A stretch of 64,000 nt of DNA from Aurantimonas marina (lineage in GTDB: Bacteria; Pseudomonadota; Alphaproteobacteria; Rhizobiales; Rhizobiaceae). Every line of letters starts with the position of its first letter. Position 1 is the stretch's first letter. Positions 17,414-27,126 of the stretch are shown here, piece by piece. The stretch is from assembly GCF_017183135.1 (NCBI RefSeq), contig NZ_JADDXW010000003.1, positions 1 through 64,000 on the forward strand, read 5' to 3'. A model generated the notes under the pieces. The model did no database searches, was not told where the DNA came from, and saw nothing but the letters and a program-made list of their open reading frames with translations. The position numbers and the translations under genes are program-made.

Positions 17414-18606
17414 CGGAGCAGACCCGCCCAACCGGCGACATCCTCGCCTTCGACCCGGTGTCCCACGAACCGGGCTTCGGTGTCTATCTGCATTGGCCCT
17501 TCTGTGCGGCCAAATGCCCCTATTGCGACTTCAACAGCCACGTCCGCCATAAGCCGATCGACCAGGACCGTTACGCGGCGGCTTTCGAGCGTGAGATCGC
17601 AGACGCGGCGCGACGCTCGGCCGGCCAGACCGTGACCTCGATTTTCCTGGGCGGCGGCACCCCATCGCTGATGGAGCCGGCGACCGTCGCGCGGGTTCTC
17701 GACGCCGTCGCCGCGAACTGGACCGTCGCGAGCGGCGCCGAAATCACCCTCGAAGCCAACCCGTCGAGCGTCGAGGCCGAGCGCTTCCGTGGCTACCGGG
17801 CGGCCGGCGTCAACCGGGCCTCGCTCGGCGTCCAGGCGCTAAACGACCACGACCTGAAGATGCTCGGCCGCCTGCATGATGTAGAGCAGGCACTGCACGC
17901 CATCGGCCTGGCGCGCGAGATCTTCCCGCGCCTGTCCTTCGACCTGATCTACGCCCGCCCCGACCAGACCGTCGACGCCTGGGAGACGGAACTCAGCCGT
18001 GCGATCGATCTCGCCGCCGATCATTTGTCGCTCTACCAGTTGACGATCGAGGAGGGCACGCCCTTCTTCGCCTTGCACAAGGCCGGCAAGCTGAAGGTTC
18101 CGGACGGCGAACTGTCGGCCGAGCTCTACGAGGCGACCCAGCGTCTGACCACAGCGCGCGGCCTGCCGGCCTACGAAATCTCGAACCATGCGGTGCCGGG
18201 CGCCGAATCCCGCCACAATCTGATTTATTGGCGCTATGGTCTCTACGCCGGCGTCGGGCCCGGCGCGCATGGCCGTCTGATGGGCGCGGACGGCCGCCAC
18301 GCCATTTCCAACGAGCCGCTGCCCGAAAGCTGGCTGAAGATGGTCGAGTCGTGGGACAGCGGCGCGGTCGTCGATGATCTGCTGGCACCAAGCGAGGAGG
18401 CGGACGAGTTGCTCCTGATGGGGCTGCGGCTCACCGAGGGCATCGATCTGGCCCGTTGGCGCCGGCTGACCGGCCGCGACATCGATGCGACCAGCGAGGC
18501 CGATCTGCGCGCCCACGGCATGGTCGAGCGGCTCGGGCCCGACCGCATCCGGGCGACACCGGCCGGCATGCTGGTCCTTGACGCCGTGGTCGCTGATCTG
18601 GCTTGA
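17410..18606 (+). CDS. hemW: Radical SAM haem chaperone HemW
   Basis: A 398-residue radical SAM protein. The iron-sulfur motif is [10 protein letters not shown] (Cys 32, 36, 39); an F where coproporphyrinogen oxidase HemN has a further cysteine marks it as HemW, which inserts haem into proteins such as respiratory enzymes. [11 protein letters not shown] (SAM binding) and [13 protein letters not shown] also fit. Its start overlaps rdgB (ATGA). In related genomes rsmI usually follows directly; here a brnTA pair is inserted after the stop at 18606. Confidence 0.93.
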   Translation: MTEQTRPTGDILAFDPVSHEPGFGVYLHWPFCAAKCPYCDFNSHVRHKPIDQDRYAAAFEREIADAARRSAGQTVTSIFLGGGTPSLMEPATVARVLDAVAANWTVASGAEITLEANPSSVEAERFRGYRAAGVNRASLGVQALNDHDLKMLGRLHDVEQALHAIGLAREIFPRLSFDLIYARPDQTVDAWETELSRAIDLAADHLSLYQLTIEEGTPFFALHKAGKLKVPDGELSAELYEATQRLTTARGLPAYEISNHAVPGAESRHNLIYWRYGLYAGVGPGAHGRLMGADGRHAISNEPLPESWLKMVESWDSGAVVDDLLAPSEEADELLLMGLRLTEGIDLARWRRLTGRDIDATSEADLRAHGMVERLGPDRIRATPAGMLVLDAVVADLA

Positions 18607-18616
18607 GGTCAGGTCA

Positions 18617-18660
18617 TTGCAGTCGCCCCCAGCAAATCGTATATACGATCAAAGTTTGAT
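18617..18660 (+). promoter_or_regulatory. brnTA promoter with embedded operators
   Basis: TTGCAG (18617-18622), 17 bases, then TATATA (18640-18645) is a good sigma-70 promoter. The -10 element lies inside a perfect palindrome TCGTATATACGA (18637-18648), and a second, ATCAAAGTTTGAT, follows at 18648-18660. BrnA antitoxins repress their own promoter by binding inverted repeats, so these are the expected sites. The promoter would also drive rsmI and yraN. Confidence 0.6.
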
Positions 18661-18680
18661 ATCGTCCTTGGACAACAGGT

Positions 18681-18949
18681 TTGTTCGTGGAATTCGATCC
18701 GTCCAAGGATGAGGAAAACGTCGCCAAGCACGGAATCTCATTGGCGCGCGCCTCAGATATGGACCTGAAGGTAGTCCTTCCGGACGAGCGGAAGGACTAC
18801 GGAGAAGTCCGGTATCGCGGATTCGGACTGATCGACGGAAAGGCTTACTCCCTTGCCTTCACGATCCGATCCGATCCGGATCGGTGCGACCAATCAGTTT
18901 ACGCCGCGCCCACCGCAAGGAGTTCGAGCGGTATGTCCAAGCATCCTAA
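18681..18949 (+). pseudogene. brnT: BrnT toxin gene broken by a 5-base tandem-repeat expansion
   Basis: The first about 60 codons encode a BrnT ribonuclease toxin: FDPSKDEENVAKHGISLARASD, then [25 protein letters not shown]. At 18862-18876 CGATC occurs three times in tandem and the frame is lost. The remaining family residues ([21 protein letters not shown], ending TAA at 18947-18949) continue in the other frame from GTG 18884. Removing one CGATC copy restores an intact BrnT of about 90 residues. As it stands, the toxin frame runs in frame into brnA, so a BrnT(N)-BrnA fusion could be made. Start is TTG 18681 or, more likely, GTG 18687. Loss of the C-terminal residues should inactivate the toxin. 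A sequencing error in the repeat cannot be excluded. Confidence 0.8.
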
Positions 18950-19199
18950 ACCTCGCGCTTCCGACTCTGACAACCCCGAATGGACCGAGGCGGACTTCCG
19001 GGCGGCCAAGCCGGCCGACCAGGGTCTGCCGCCCGAAATCGTCGCACAGTTCCGCAACACTCGCGGAGCGCAAAGGGCCGTCAAGAAAGTTCCAGTGTCC
19101 CTGCGGCTCAGCCCGGACGTGGTCTCGCATTTCAAGGCCAGCGGTCCCGGCTGGCAAACCCGGATCGACGAGACGCTCAAGCGGGCGATCAGCAAGTGA
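18933..19199 (+). CDS. brnA: BrnA antitoxin
   Basis: An 88-residue antitoxin starting [13 protein letters not shown]. The acidic middle ([27 protein letters not shown]) is the toxin-binding part and the C-terminus ([34 protein letters not shown]) is the ribbon-helix-helix DNA-binding domain. It overlaps the original end of brnT by 17 bases, as usual for this system, and its stop overlaps the GTG start of rsmI (GTGA), tying the core gene rsmI to the translation of the antitoxin. It is probably still functional as an autorepressor even though its toxin is damaged. Confidence 0.88.
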   Translation: MSKHPKPRASDSDNPEWTEADFRAAKPADQGLPPEIVAQFRNTRGAQRAVKKVPVSLRLSPDVVSHFKASGPGWQTRIDETLKRAISK

Positions 19200-20095
19200 G
19201 CGGGATTTCCGATCCTCCTCGCCGCTACCGCATTCACGACCTCGAACGGACGGCGCCGCGCCCCGAGCCGGGCCTCTATCTCGTCGCCACGCCGATAGGC
19301 AACCTTGGCGACATCACGCTGCGGGCGCTGGAAATCATCGCCGGAGCCGACCGGCTGGCCTGCGAAGACACCCGCGTCACCGCAAAGCTGCTGGCCCGGT
19401 TCGGCATCGGGCGGCGGATGTTTGCCTATCACGAGCACAATGCCGAGGATGCCGGCGCAGCGCTCCTCGCCGACTTGGAAGCGGGCCTGTCGGTCGCGGT
19501 CGTTTCCGATGCCGGCACGCCGCTCGTTTCCGACCCGGGCTACCGGCTCGTCCGGGAGGCGATCGAACGAAGCATCCCGGTCATCCCGATCCCTGGCGCT
19601 TCGGCCGCACTCGCCGCGTTGCTGGCATCGGGGCTGCCGTCGGACGCCTTCTTCTTCGCCGGCTTTCCGCCGCAGAAGGAACAAGCGCGGGCCGCACGGC
19701 TGCGGGAACTGGCGCGGGTTCCCGGGACCCTGGTCTTCTTCGAAGCCCCGCACCGTATCGCCGACAGCCTCGCCGCCATGGCCGAGGTTTTCGGCGCGCG
19801 GCAGGCCGCGGTGTGCCGCGAACTGACCAAGACCTTCGAGACGATCTATCGCGGCAGCTTGGCAGAGCTCGCTGCCGCGTTCGCCGCCATGGAACGGGTC
19901 CGCGGCGAAATCGTCGTCTGCGTCGCCCCGCCGGACGCGGAGGCGGCCGCCACCAGCGAGGACGCGGACACGATCCTCCTCGGCCTCCTGGCCGAGATGA
20001 AGCCGACCCGGGCGGCCCAGGAAGCGGCCCGGCTCACCGGCCTTCCCCGGCGCGAGCTTTACCAGCGCGCCCTCAGCCTCAAGGACGGGCCGTGA
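19196..20095 (+). CDS. rsmI: 16S rRNA (cytidine-2'-O)-methyltransferase RsmI
   Basis: A 299-residue SAM-dependent enzyme that methylates the 2'-O of C1402 in 16S rRNA. Signatures are [69 protein letters not shown] and [15 protein letters not shown]. The start chosen is the GTG at 19196 overlapping the brnA stop; it gives the usual length, with a 20-residue leader before the conserved block. The stop overlaps the GTG of yraN. It belongs to the rph-rdgB-hemW operon although brnTA now separates them. Confidence 0.94.
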   Translation: MSGISDPPRRYRIHDLERTAPRPEPGLYLVATPIGNLGDITLRALEIIAGADRLACEDTRVTAKLLARFGIGRRMFAYHEHNAEDAGAALLADLEAGLSVAVVSDAGTPLVSDPGYRLVREAIERSIPVIPIPGASAALAALLASGLPSDAFFFAGFPPQKEQARAARLRELARVPGTLVFFEAPHRIADSLAAMAEVFGARQAAVCRELTKTFETIYRGSLAELAAAFAAMERVRGEIVVCVAPPDAEAAATSEDADTILLGLLAEMKPTRAAQEAARLTGLPRRELYQRALSLKDGP

Positions 20096-20475
20096 GTCCG
20101 GCATCCAGTGCATCCGAAAAGCGGCGCCGGGGCTTTCGCAAGGGGCATCGCGGCGAGCGGCTCGCCGCCTGGACGCTACGCCTCAAGGGCTATCGCATCC
20201 TCGCCGTGCGCCACCGCACCAAACGCGGCGAAATCGATCTCATCGCGCGGCGCGGCGATCTCGTCGCGATCGTCGAGGTCAAGGTCCGGCAGACATTGGC
20301 CGAGGCGATGGACGCTGTGGGAGCGGACGCCCAGCGGCGGATCGAGGCAGCCGCGGATCTCTGGCTCGCCCGGCAGCGCGACCATGCCCACCTGTCGCTG
20401 CGCTTCGATATCATCGCGGTCCTGCCGTGGCGCTGGCCGATCCACATCGTCCATGCCTGGCAAGGCCGGCCCTGA
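20092..20475 (+). CDS. yraN: YraN family (UPF0102) nuclease-like protein
   Basis: A 127-residue protein with the PD-(D/E)XK nuclease core of the YraN family: [49 protein letters not shown] (E-D-E-K pattern) and [24 protein letters not shown]. Function is not settled; the family is regularly found beside rsmI and is assumed to process DNA or RNA. The GTG start at 20092 overlaps rsmI by four bases. It closes the operon that starts at rph. Confidence 0.9.
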   Translation: MSPASSASEKRRRGFRKGHRGERLAAWTLRLKGYRILAVRHRTKRGEIDLIARRGDLVAIVEVKVRQTLAEAMDAVGADAQRRIEAAADLWLARQRDHAHLSLRFDIIAVLPWRWPIHIVHAWQGRP

Positions 20476-20623
20476 CGCTTTAGCGCAAGCCTGCCCATAC
20501 GCTAACGTGACGCGGCAATATTGTATCACTGAAGGCCTTGCCTCCAACGATCCGCCCTGTGCGGATAGGCATTGGCGCAGCGGCGCTCTATAGGACCGGG
20601 CAGCCATCACGAAACGACAGACA

Positions 20624-22462
20624 GTGGAACCGGTCGCCGGCGTGAAGACCAAGAAGATCTCCCTGACGAAACCCACCGAGCGCGGGCTGGTAACCGGCCT
20701 GCTCAGGCGGATCATCGAAGAGAACGGCCGGCTGTTCCTGCGCCAGTACGCGATCGCCATCGTCTGTCTGGTCCTCGTCGCGGCGTCCACCGCCTTTCTC
20801 GCCTGGATCATGCGTAGCGTGATCGACGAGATCTTCGTCCTGCAGAACCGCGCGGCGATCGTTACGCTGCCGATCGTGATCTTCCTGGCCTTTACCGTCC
20901 GCGGTCTGGCGACCTACGGCCAGGGCGTTATCCTGGCGCGGATCGGTAACAACATCGTGGCGCGCTATCAGCGGCGTCTCTTTACCCACCTCCTCGACCT
21001 GTCCATCGATTTTTTCGGCGAGAACCGCTCGGCGCATCTGGCGGCACGCATCAACCAGAACGTCGCAGGCATCCGCGACACGCTGAACCTCACCGTCACC
21101 TCGATCGCCCGCGATCTGCTGACGCTGGTCTTTCTCGTCGCCGTGATGGTCTATCAGGACCCGTTGCTATCGCTGATCGCCTTGCTCGCCGGTCCGCCCA
21201 TCGCCCTCATGATCGCGGGGCTGGCGCGCAAGCTGCGGGTCGCGACGCGCCAGTCGATCGACCTCAACGCCCGCGTGCTCGGCTCGATGCAGGAAGCCGC
21301 GCAAGGGATCGCCGTGGTCAAGGCGTTCACCATGGAAAAGCCGCTGCGCGCGAGGATCGAACATCTGATCCTGGCGGCGGAGGAACGCTCGAACCGTATC
21401 GCGGTGATCACGGAGCGGACCACGCCGGTAACCGAGGTTGTCGCTGGCATCGCCATCGCCGGCGTCATCGCCTATTCGGGTTATCGGGCGATCGTCTACG
21501 GTTATTCGCCCGGCGCCATGTTCGCCTTCATCACCGCACTCCTTCTGGCCTACGATCCGGCGCGGCGCCTCGCCAAGCTGCAGGTTCAGCTCGAACGTGC
21601 CCTCGTCAACGCGCAGATGATCTACGAGATTCTCGACCTCGAGCCGAACCAGTCGGACCCGGCGGACGCGCAGAGCCTTGTCGTCGAAAAGGGGGAAATC
21701 GTCTTCGAGGACGTTGGTTTCGCCTATCATGCGAACGAGCCGGTACTATGCGACCTGAACTTCACCGCGCCGGCCGGCAAGACGACCGCCCTGATCGGCG
21801 CTTCGGGCGGCGGCAAGTCGACGATCATCTCCCTGTTGCAGCGCTTCTACGACGTCCAGCACGGCCGCATCACGGTCGACGGCCAGGACGTCCGAAACGT
21901 CACCAAACGTTCGCTTCGCTCCAAGATCGCCTATGTGCCGCAGGCGCCGTATCTCTTCGAGGGCACGATCCGCGACAACATCCGTCTCGGGCGTCCCGAC
22001 GCCAGCGACGCGGAGATCGAGGAAGCGGCGCGGCTCGCTCAGGCCGAGGAATTCATCCTCGCGCAGCATAAGGGTTACGACACGCCGGTCGGGGAAAGCG
22101 GCGTGTCGCTCTCCGGCGGCCAGCGTCAACGGCTGTCGATCGCCCGCGCCCTGGTGCGCGACGCGCCGATCCTGCTGCTCGACGAAGCGACCTCGGCCCT
22201 CGACACGCGGTCGGAGACCCTGGTTCAGACCGCGCTGGAACAGGCCATGAAGAACCGCACCGTGCTGGTTGTCGCCCATCGTCTGTCGACGATCGTCAAC
22301 GCGGACCAGATCCTGGTCATCGACGGCGGCGAGATCGTCGAGCGGGGCACCCATGACGAACTTGTCGGCCGCCCGAATGGGCTCTATGCCCGTTTCTATG
22401 GGCTGCAGACCCATGACGGCCGGCCTGGGGCGGAGGCGATCGCGGACGCGATCCGCGCCTGA
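20624..22462 (+). CDS. ABC transporter with fused membrane and ATPase domains (MsbA-like exporter)
   Basis: A 612-residue half-transporter: six membrane helices in the first 330 residues, then an ATPase with Walker [10 protein letters not shown], signature [16 protein letters not shown], Walker [13 protein letters not shown] and the switch histidine in VVAHRLST. The layout is that of MsbA-type exporters of lipids or lipid-linked molecules in the inner membrane; the substrate is not identifiable. The start is GTG 20624, but GTG 20642 (MKTKKISLT) is equally possible. It stands 148 bases after yraN and 38 bases before dapB, possibly with its own promoter. Confidence 0.88.
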   Translation: MEPVAGVKTKKISLTKPTERGLVTGLLRRIIEENGRLFLRQYAIAIVCLVLVAASTAFLAWIMRSVIDEIFVLQNRAAIVTLPIVIFLAFTVRGLATYGQGVILARIGNNIVARYQRRLFTHLLDLSIDFFGENRSAHLAARINQNVAGIRDTLNLTVTSIARDLLTLVFLVAVMVYQDPLLSLIALLAGPPIALMIAGLARKLRVATRQSIDLNARVLGSMQEAAQGIAVVKAFTMEKPLRARIEHLILAAEERSNRIAVITERTTPVTEVVAGIAIAGVIAYSGYRAIVYGYSPGAMFAFITALLLAYDPARRLAKLQVQLERALVNAQMIYEILDLEPNQSDPADAQSLVVEKGEIVFEDVGFAYHANEPVLCDLNFTAPAGKTTALIGASGGGKSTIISLLQRFYDVQHGRITVDGQDVRNVTKRSLRSKIAYVPQAPYLFEGTIRDNIRLGRPDASDAEIEEAARLAQAEEFILAQHKGYDTPVGESGVSLSGGQRQRLSIARALVRDAPILLLDEATSALDTRSETLVQTALEQAMKNRTVLVVAHRLSTIVNADQILVIDGGEIVERGTHDELVGRPNGLYARFYGLQTHDGRPGAEAIADAIRA

Positions 22463-22500
22463 CGGACCGAGACAGCATCGAGAACAGCCGGAGAGTTGAG

Positions 22501-23316
22501 ATGAGCGAAACGAAACTGGTCGTCCTCGGCGCCGCCGGCCGCATGGGCCGCACCCTCGTCTCGGTCATCCAGGACACGCCGGGTGCCAAGCTGCACGCCG
22601 CGCTCGAACATTCCGGCTCGCCGGCGCTCGGCGAGGATGCGGGAACGCTCGCCGGCGCCGGCCATCTCGGCGTGACGATCAGCGACGACGTCAACACTGC
22701 GCTCGACGGCGCCGATGGCATCATCGACTTCACCGTCCCGGCCGCCTCGACAGGCTTTGCCGTTCTCGCCGCCCAGCGCGGGCTGGTCCATGTCATCGGA
22801 ACGACCGGGTTTTCGACCGCGGAAGAAGCCGAAATCACCGCGGCGGCGAAGACCGCGCGCATCGTCAAGTCCGGCAATATGAGCCTTGGCGTCAACCTTC
22901 TCGCCGGCCTCGTCGAAAAGGCCACGCGCGCCCTCGGACCGGACGCCTTCGACATCGAAATCCTCGAAATGCATCACAAGCACAAGGTCGACGCCCCCTC
23001 CGGCACCGCCCTGCTTCTCGGCGAAGCCGCCGCCAAGGGGCGCGGCGTCAAGCTCGCGGACAACAGCGTGCGGGTCCGCGACGGCCAGACGGGGCCGCGC
23101 GAGGCGGGCACGATCGGCTTTGCCACATTGCGCGGCGGCTCGGTCGTCGGCGACCATTCGGTGATCCTGGCCGGTGAGGGCGAGCGCATCGAGCTCTCCC
23201 ATCTCGCGGCGGACCGGGCGATCTTCGCGCGCGGCGCCGTTCGGGGCGCGCTCTGGGCCAAGGATCAGGCGCCCGGGCTTTATTCCATGCGCGACGTCCT
23301 CGGGCTCGCCGACTAG
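22501..23316 (+). CDS. dapB: 4-hydroxy-tetrahydrodipicolinate reductase
   Basis: A 271-residue NAD(P)H enzyme of the diaminopimelate/lysine pathway. The Rossmann start [17 protein letters not shown], the central [10 protein letters not shown] and the signature [26 protein letters not shown] (catalytic His and Lys) are all present, and the C-terminal region ([21 protein letters not shown]) is typical. The ATG at 22501 follows a GGAGAG ribosome site. gpmA follows after 50 bases, a gene pair often seen in this bacterial group. Confidence 0.95.
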   Translation: MSETKLVVLGAAGRMGRTLVSVIQDTPGAKLHAALEHSGSPALGEDAGTLAGAGHLGVTISDDVNTALDGADGIIDFTVPAASTGFAVLAAQRGLVHVIGTTGFSTAEEAEITAAAKTARIVKSGNMSLGVNLLAGLVEKATRALGPDAFDIEILEMHHKHKVDAPSGTALLLGEAAAKGRGVKLADNSVRVRDGQTGPREAGTIGFATLRGGSVVGDHSVILAGEGERIELSHLAADRAIFARGAVRGALWAKDQAPGLYSMRDVLGLAD

Positions 23317-23366
23317 AACATCGGACCCGCAACCCTCCTCCACCCCCTGCGAATAAGGCTTTTCTC

Positions 23367-23987
23367 ATGTCCCGAACCCTCGTCCTCGTCCGTCACGGCC
23401 AGAGCGAATGGAATTTGAAGAACCTCTTCACCGGCTGGAAGGACCCCGGCCTGACCGACAAGGGCGTCGAGGAAGCCAAGGACGCGGGCCGGCGGCTGAA
23501 GGCGGGCGGCTTCACCTTCGACATCGCCTTCACCAGCGAATTGTCCCGCGCCCAGCGCACGCTGACGCTGATGCTGGAGGAACTCGGCCAGACGGGTCTG
23601 GAGACGATCCGCGACGTCGCTCTCAACGAACGCGACTACGGCGACCTCTCCGGACTGAACAAGGACGACGCGCGGGAAAAATGGGGCGAGGAGCAGGTCC
23701 ATGTCTGGCGCCGCTCCTACGACACGCCGCCTCCGGGCGGCGAAAGCCTGAAGGACACCGGCGCGCGGGTCTGGCCCTATTATATCCACGACATCCTGCC
23801 GAAGGTGCTCGCCGGCGGCACGGTGCTCGTCGCCGCCCACGGCAATTCGCTGCGCGCCCTGGTCATGGCGCTGGACGGGCTCACCGGCGAGGAGATCGTC
23901 GGCCAGGAGATCGCCACCGGGGTGCCGATCGTCTACCGGCTCAACGCCGATTCCACGGTGGCGGAGAAGCAGGTGCTGGAGGGGTGA
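23367..23987 (+). CDS. gpmA: 2,3-bisphosphoglycerate-dependent phosphoglycerate mutase
   Basis: A 206-residue glycolytic enzyme interconverting 3- and 2-phosphoglycerate. The phosphohistidine motif [10 protein letters not shown], the [12 protein letters not shown] loop, [16 protein letters not shown] and the second catalytic histidine in [11 protein letters not shown] are visible. It is about 40 residues shorter than the E. coli enzyme, as usual for the alphaproteobacterial form. It converges with the Ada-like gene with only seven bases between the two stops. Confidence 0.94.
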   Translation: MSRTLVLVRHGQSEWNLKNLFTGWKDPGLTDKGVEEAKDAGRRLKAGGFTFDIAFTSELSRAQRTLTLMLEELGQTGLETIRDVALNERDYGDLSGLNKDDAREKWGEEQVHVWRRSYDTPPPGGESLKDTGARVWPYYIHDILPKVLAGGTVLVAAHGNSLRALVMALDGLTGEEIVGQEIATGVPIVYRLNADSTVAEKQVLEG

Positions 23988-23994
23988 GACGCAA

Positions 23995-24906
23995 TCACTC
24001 CCGCGCCAACAGCCCACATTCCCAGCCGAGCATCGCCCGCTTGCGGGTGATGCCCCAGTGATAGCCGGTCAGCGCGCCGGATTTGCCCACCACCCGGTGG
24101 CAGGGCACGACGAAGGAGATCGGGTTGCGGCCGACCGCCGCGCCGACGGCACGGGCGGCCTTCGGCGCGCCGATCCGCTCGGCGACGGTCGAATAGGTCG
24201 ATGCCTCGCCGACCGGAATGTCCAGCAGCGCTTCCCAGACGCGGATTTCGAAATCCGTGCCGATCATGACGACCCGGAGCGGCCGGTCGGCGCGCCAGTT
24301 GGCCGGCTCGAAGATGCGCGCGGCCAGCGGCGCGGTCGCGTCCTGGTCGCGCCGGAACGCTGCCTTCGGCCAGCGCCGGCGCATGTCGTCGAGCGCTTCG
24401 GCCTCGCCCGCCGCGCCCGGCTCGGCGAAGGCGAGGCCCGCCAGCCCCCGCTCGGTGGCGATGACCAGCGACAGGCCGAAGGGCGTCGGATGGAAGCCGT
24501 AGGAGAGCGCGATGCCCTCGCCCTTGGCCTTGTAGGCGCCCGGCGACAGCGCCTCGTGCTTGACGAAGAGGTCGTGCAGGCGGGACGGGCCGGACATGCC
24601 CACCTCGAAGGCGGCGTCGAGCAACGAGGCGCCGTCACCGAGCAGGCGGCGGGCATGATCGATGGTGACGGCTTGCAGAAACGCCTTCGGGGTCAGGCCC
24701 GACCAGCGCTTGAACACCGCCGACAGCGCCTCCTCGTCGCTGCCGAGCGCCCCGGCGATGGCGGCAAGGCTCGGCTGGTGGCGGTACTCGGTCGAGATGA
24801 ACTCGATCGTGCGGCGGACGGTGTCGTAGTCGGACAGGCCGGCGGAGGCGGGCGTGGGTGCGGGCCGGACGGCGACGCGGGCCGTGGCGACATCGATGGA
24901 AAGCAT
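23995..24906 (-). CDS. Ada-like regulator / O6-methylguanine-DNA methyltransferase
   Basis: A 303-residue two-domain protein. Residues of about 30-130 form an AraC-type helix-turn-helix (LAAIAGALGSDEEALSAVFKRWSGLTPKAFLQAVTIDHARRLL). The C-terminal half is a suicide DNA alkyltransferase with SFVVPCHRVVGKSGALTGYHWGITRK; the cysteine accepts the methyl group. The N-terminal zinc domain of classic Ada, which senses methylphosphotriesters, is missing, so it is the short Ada form. Start ATG 24906 (MLSIDVATARV) follows GGAGACC; the longer open frame to 25275 overlaps the DUF2244 gene. Confidence 0.9.
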   Translation of the reverse strand: MLSIDVATARVAVRPAPTPASAGLSDYDTVRRTIEFISTEYRHQPSLAAIAGALGSDEEALSAVFKRWSGLTPKAFLQAVTIDHARRLLGDGASLLDAAFEVGMSGPSRLHDLFVKHEALSPGAYKAKGEGIALSYGFHPTPFGLSLVIATERGLAGLAFAEPGAAGEAEALDDMRRRWPKAAFRRDQDATAPLAARIFEPANWRADRPLRVVMIGTDFEIRVWEALLDIPVGEASTYSTVAERIGAPKAARAVGAAVGRNPISFVVPCHRVVGKSGALTGYHWGITRKRAMLGWECGLLARE

Positions 24907-24983
24907 GGTGTGGTCTCCTTCGCCTGCCGTCAGATCACGGTCACGCTCTGCCCGCCACCCGATTTTCGGCCCCGCCGCCGTTC

Positions 24984-25493
24984 TCAACGGCCCTTGGCGG
25001 TCAACAGCGCGCGGTTGAATTCGCGGGCGAAGCTCTCGCGGTCGTCGGGATTGAGGAAGCCGCCGATTTCCGTGGAGATTCGGTTGGAGTCGACGCTCAT
25101 GCGGGTGATGCCGATTTCCTCGTGCCGGGCGACGCTGAATCGTGCCCAGAACGGGTTGTGATGGGCCTCGCGCACGACGCCGCGCGGCGAAATCTTGCGG
25201 ATCGCCAGATCGGTGCGCGATAGCGACACCTCCTCGCGCGCCTTCGCCGAGCGGAAGCTGGCGCGAAAGGCCCACCAGACGAGCAGCACGTCGAGTCCCA
25301 GGAACCCGAAAACCGGCCAGGCGCCCCTGGCGAGAAAGCCGAGCCCGGTCGCCAGACTCACCAGAGCGACGAAGGCCATCACCACCGCGAAGCCGCGAGG
25401 GCCGAGCGAGCGATAGGGCACCAGCAGAGCCTGGAAGATCGGCCGGTCCGCTGTCTCGCCCATCGCTTTGCGCTCCAGTGAATTGTCATCCAT
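24984..25493 (-). CDS. DUF2244 membrane protein
   Basis: A 169-residue integral membrane protein of the DUF2244 family, common in Hyphomicrobiales. Two adjacent helices (GFAVVMAFVALVSLATGLGFL and WPVFGFLGLDVLLVWWAFRASF) are followed by a soluble beta-rich part with the family pattern EVSLSRTDLAIRKISPRG, NPFWARFSV and GGFLNPDDRESFAREFNRAL. Function is unknown. Its start is only 25 bases from that of nth on the opposite strand, so the two share a very short control region, a conserved arrangement in related genomes as far as I recall. Confidence 0.85.
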   Translation of the reverse strand: MDDNSLERKAMGETADRPIFQALLVPYRSLGPRGFAVVMAFVALVSLATGLGFLARGAWPVFGFLGLDVLLVWWAFRASFRSAKAREEVSLSRTDLAIRKISPRGVVREAHHNPFWARFSVARHEEIGITRMSVDSNRISTEIGGFLNPDDRESFAREFNRALLTAKGR

Positions 25494-25518
25494 GCTTTTG
25501 CATCGCTATAGGACCGAC

Positions 25519-26325
25519 ATGGCAGAAAAGATCGTCGCACCGCCCCGATTGGTCAAGCGCAAGAGCAGCGACGCTTCGTCTCAAGCGCAAACCGCGCAGC
25601 GTCCGCCCGCCCGGCGGCGGCGCATTCCCTATACGCGCGCCGAGATCGCGGAGATCTTCCGCCGTTTCGCCGTGCAGCGGCCGGAGCCGAAGGGGGAACT
25701 GGAACACTCCAACCCGTTCACCCTTCTCGTCGCCGTGGTGCTGTCGGCCCAGGCGACCGATGTCGGGGTCAACAAGGCGACCCGCGAACTCTTCCAGATC
25801 GCCGACACGCCGCGGAAGATGGCCGCCCTCGGCGAGGACACGATCCGCGGCCATATCCGCACGATCGGGCTTTATCGCAACAAGGCCAGGAACGTTGCGG
25901 CGCTAGCCCGGACCCTGGTGGAACAGCATGGCGGCGAGGTGCCGCGCGATCGCGCCGGGCTCGAAGCGTTGCCGGGCGTCGGCCGCAAGACCGCCAGCGT
26001 GGTGCTCAACTCAGCCTTCGGCGAGGATACGCTCGCCGTCGACACCCATATCCTGCGGCTCGGCAACCGGCTGAAGCTCGCCCCCGGCAAGACGCCGGAG
26101 GCGGTGGAGGCCGGGCTCTTGAAGGTCATCCCGAAGCCCTATCTCCGCCACGCGCATCACTGGCTGATCCTGCACGGCCGCTATGTCTGCAAGGCGCGCA
26201 AGCCCGACTGCGAGGCCTGCGTCATCGCCGATCTCTGCAAGGCGGATGTCAAGACGAGCGACGTTCCGGCGCCGCTGCGCGAGTTGCCCCCCAGCCCCCT
26301 GCCGGAACCGACCGCGTCGGGCTGA
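25519..26325 (+). CDS. nth: Endonuclease III
   Basis: A 268-residue base-excision DNA glycosylase/AP lyase for oxidised pyrimidines. After a basic tail of about 40 residues come LLVAVVLSAQATDVGVNKAT, the helix-hairpin-helix ALPGVGRKTASVVLNSAF with the catalytic lysine, AVDTHILRLGNRL with the catalytic aspartate, and the iron-sulfur cluster cysteines CKARKPDCEACVIADLC. The start is ATG 25519 (MAEKIV); ATG 25492 would overlap the DUF2244 start. It ends a run of core genes before the accessory stretch. Confidence 0.94.
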   Translation: MAEKIVAPPRLVKRKSSDASSQAQTAQRPPARRRRIPYTRAEIAEIFRRFAVQRPEPKGELEHSNPFTLLVAVVLSAQATDVGVNKATRELFQIADTPRKMAALGEDTIRGHIRTIGLYRNKARNVAALARTLVEQHGGEVPRDRAGLEALPGVGRKTASVVLNSAFGEDTLAVDTHILRLGNRLKLAPGKTPEAVEAGLLKVIPKPYLRHAHHWLILHGRYVCKARKPDCEACVIADLCKADVKTSDVPAPLRELPPSPLPEPTASG

Positions 26326-26737
26326 CACCGAACGACCCAGACCATGCGGCAAGCTTTGAAAGGCTATTTCCGACCCAGACCGGCCTTTCAGCTCGGTTTG
26401 CCTGCGACCCGAAACCCGCCATCCCAAGGGCATCCGGATTTCGGCTTCCCCGCGATACAAGATGTAGCCAGGGTAGTGCGGAATGGGGCCGGATCAGCTC
26501 GACGTTCGCCGGTTTCTCCAACCTCCGGCTCCCCACAGGGCAGGTGGGTGGGGACGCTAAGCGCGGTGGAGGTTTCCTTGCACAACACGGTCATCGCCCT
26601 TATATCTTGCTAGACGAATTCAGGGCTCAGCAGCAACGACCCTTGGAATCGCCCTCGGAGATTTTGGAACTTGGTTGTTCACCCTCTGGCTCTGCGTCGA
26701 CTTGTTTTTCAATCTCGGCCTTTGGAAGGAGGGGCTC
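26326..26737. other. Non-coding stretch after nth, no gene supported
   Basis: I see no convincing gene. Short open frames (for example 26544-26741) lack ribosome sites and family resemblance. One frame is open from about 26560 to 26800 and reads hydrophobic (TWLFTLWLCVDLFFNLGLW) into the small peptide at 26738, but without a plausible start; it may be a decayed membrane peptide. Confidence 0.4.
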
Positions 26738-26800
26738 ATGAAAGCCATCTATAAAACTGGTTTGGAGACGCTCGCGGTGCTGTGGGGCCTGCAAGGGTGA
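26738..26800 (+). CDS. Possible 20-residue small peptide
   Basis: ATG 26738 follows a perfect AAGGAGG ribosome site by seven bases and encodes MKAIYKTGLETLAVLWGLQG before a TGA. The ribosome site is the main support. It could be a leader peptide for the structured RNA that follows, or a relic. No relative is recognised. Confidence 0.35.
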   Translation: MKAIYKTGLETLAVLWGLQG

Positions 26801-26920
26801 GTGACCAAGCTACCAACGTGAATTGGGTATGAGCTGAGGGTTGCTGAGAGTACCGCAAGGGCGGCTGAAAGCCGTCCCCCCACACCAATTTGAGCCCCGG
26901 CGTGTCCGGGGCTTTCGTTG
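26801..26920 (+). ncRNA. Candidate structured RNA ending in a terminator
   Basis: After the small peptide the sequence holds two hairpins: GGGCGGCT / AGCCGTCC (26859-26866 with 26870-26877, loop GAA) and AGCCCCGG / CCGGGGCT (26893-26900 with 26906-26913, loop CGTGT). The second is followed by TTTCGTTG, as in an intrinsic terminator. No protein frame explains the region. A small RNA or leader of up to about 200 bases is possible; no known RNA family was recognised. Confidence 0.4.
26893..26920 (+). terminator. Intrinsic terminator
   Basis: An 8-base perfect GC-rich stem (AGCCCCGG with CCGGGGCT, 26893-26913) is followed by TTTCGTTG. It insulates the UDG-like operon that begins at 27127 from transcription from the left. 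Confidence 0.65.
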
Positions 26921-27126
26921 TCATCCTGGCTTGTCTGGGGTGGTGACGGAAGCGCTGTGGTCGTAAAGATCCTGTTCTTCGATCATGATAGTATCGTGTA
27001 CGGCCGCTGAGCCCGCAAAAAAAATCGGCATGGCGGTCGCGGAGAAAGAGGCGCCGTTCATTGCAGATGTCACGCTGTTGATCGGGCTGGATGTGCAGCT
27101 AGTAAGCTTCCGCTGGAGGGATTGCT

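Noticed and set aside
26544-26741. 65-codon plus-strand frame after nth
   Set aside because: No ribosome site, no motif, and mixed composition; not supported as a gene.
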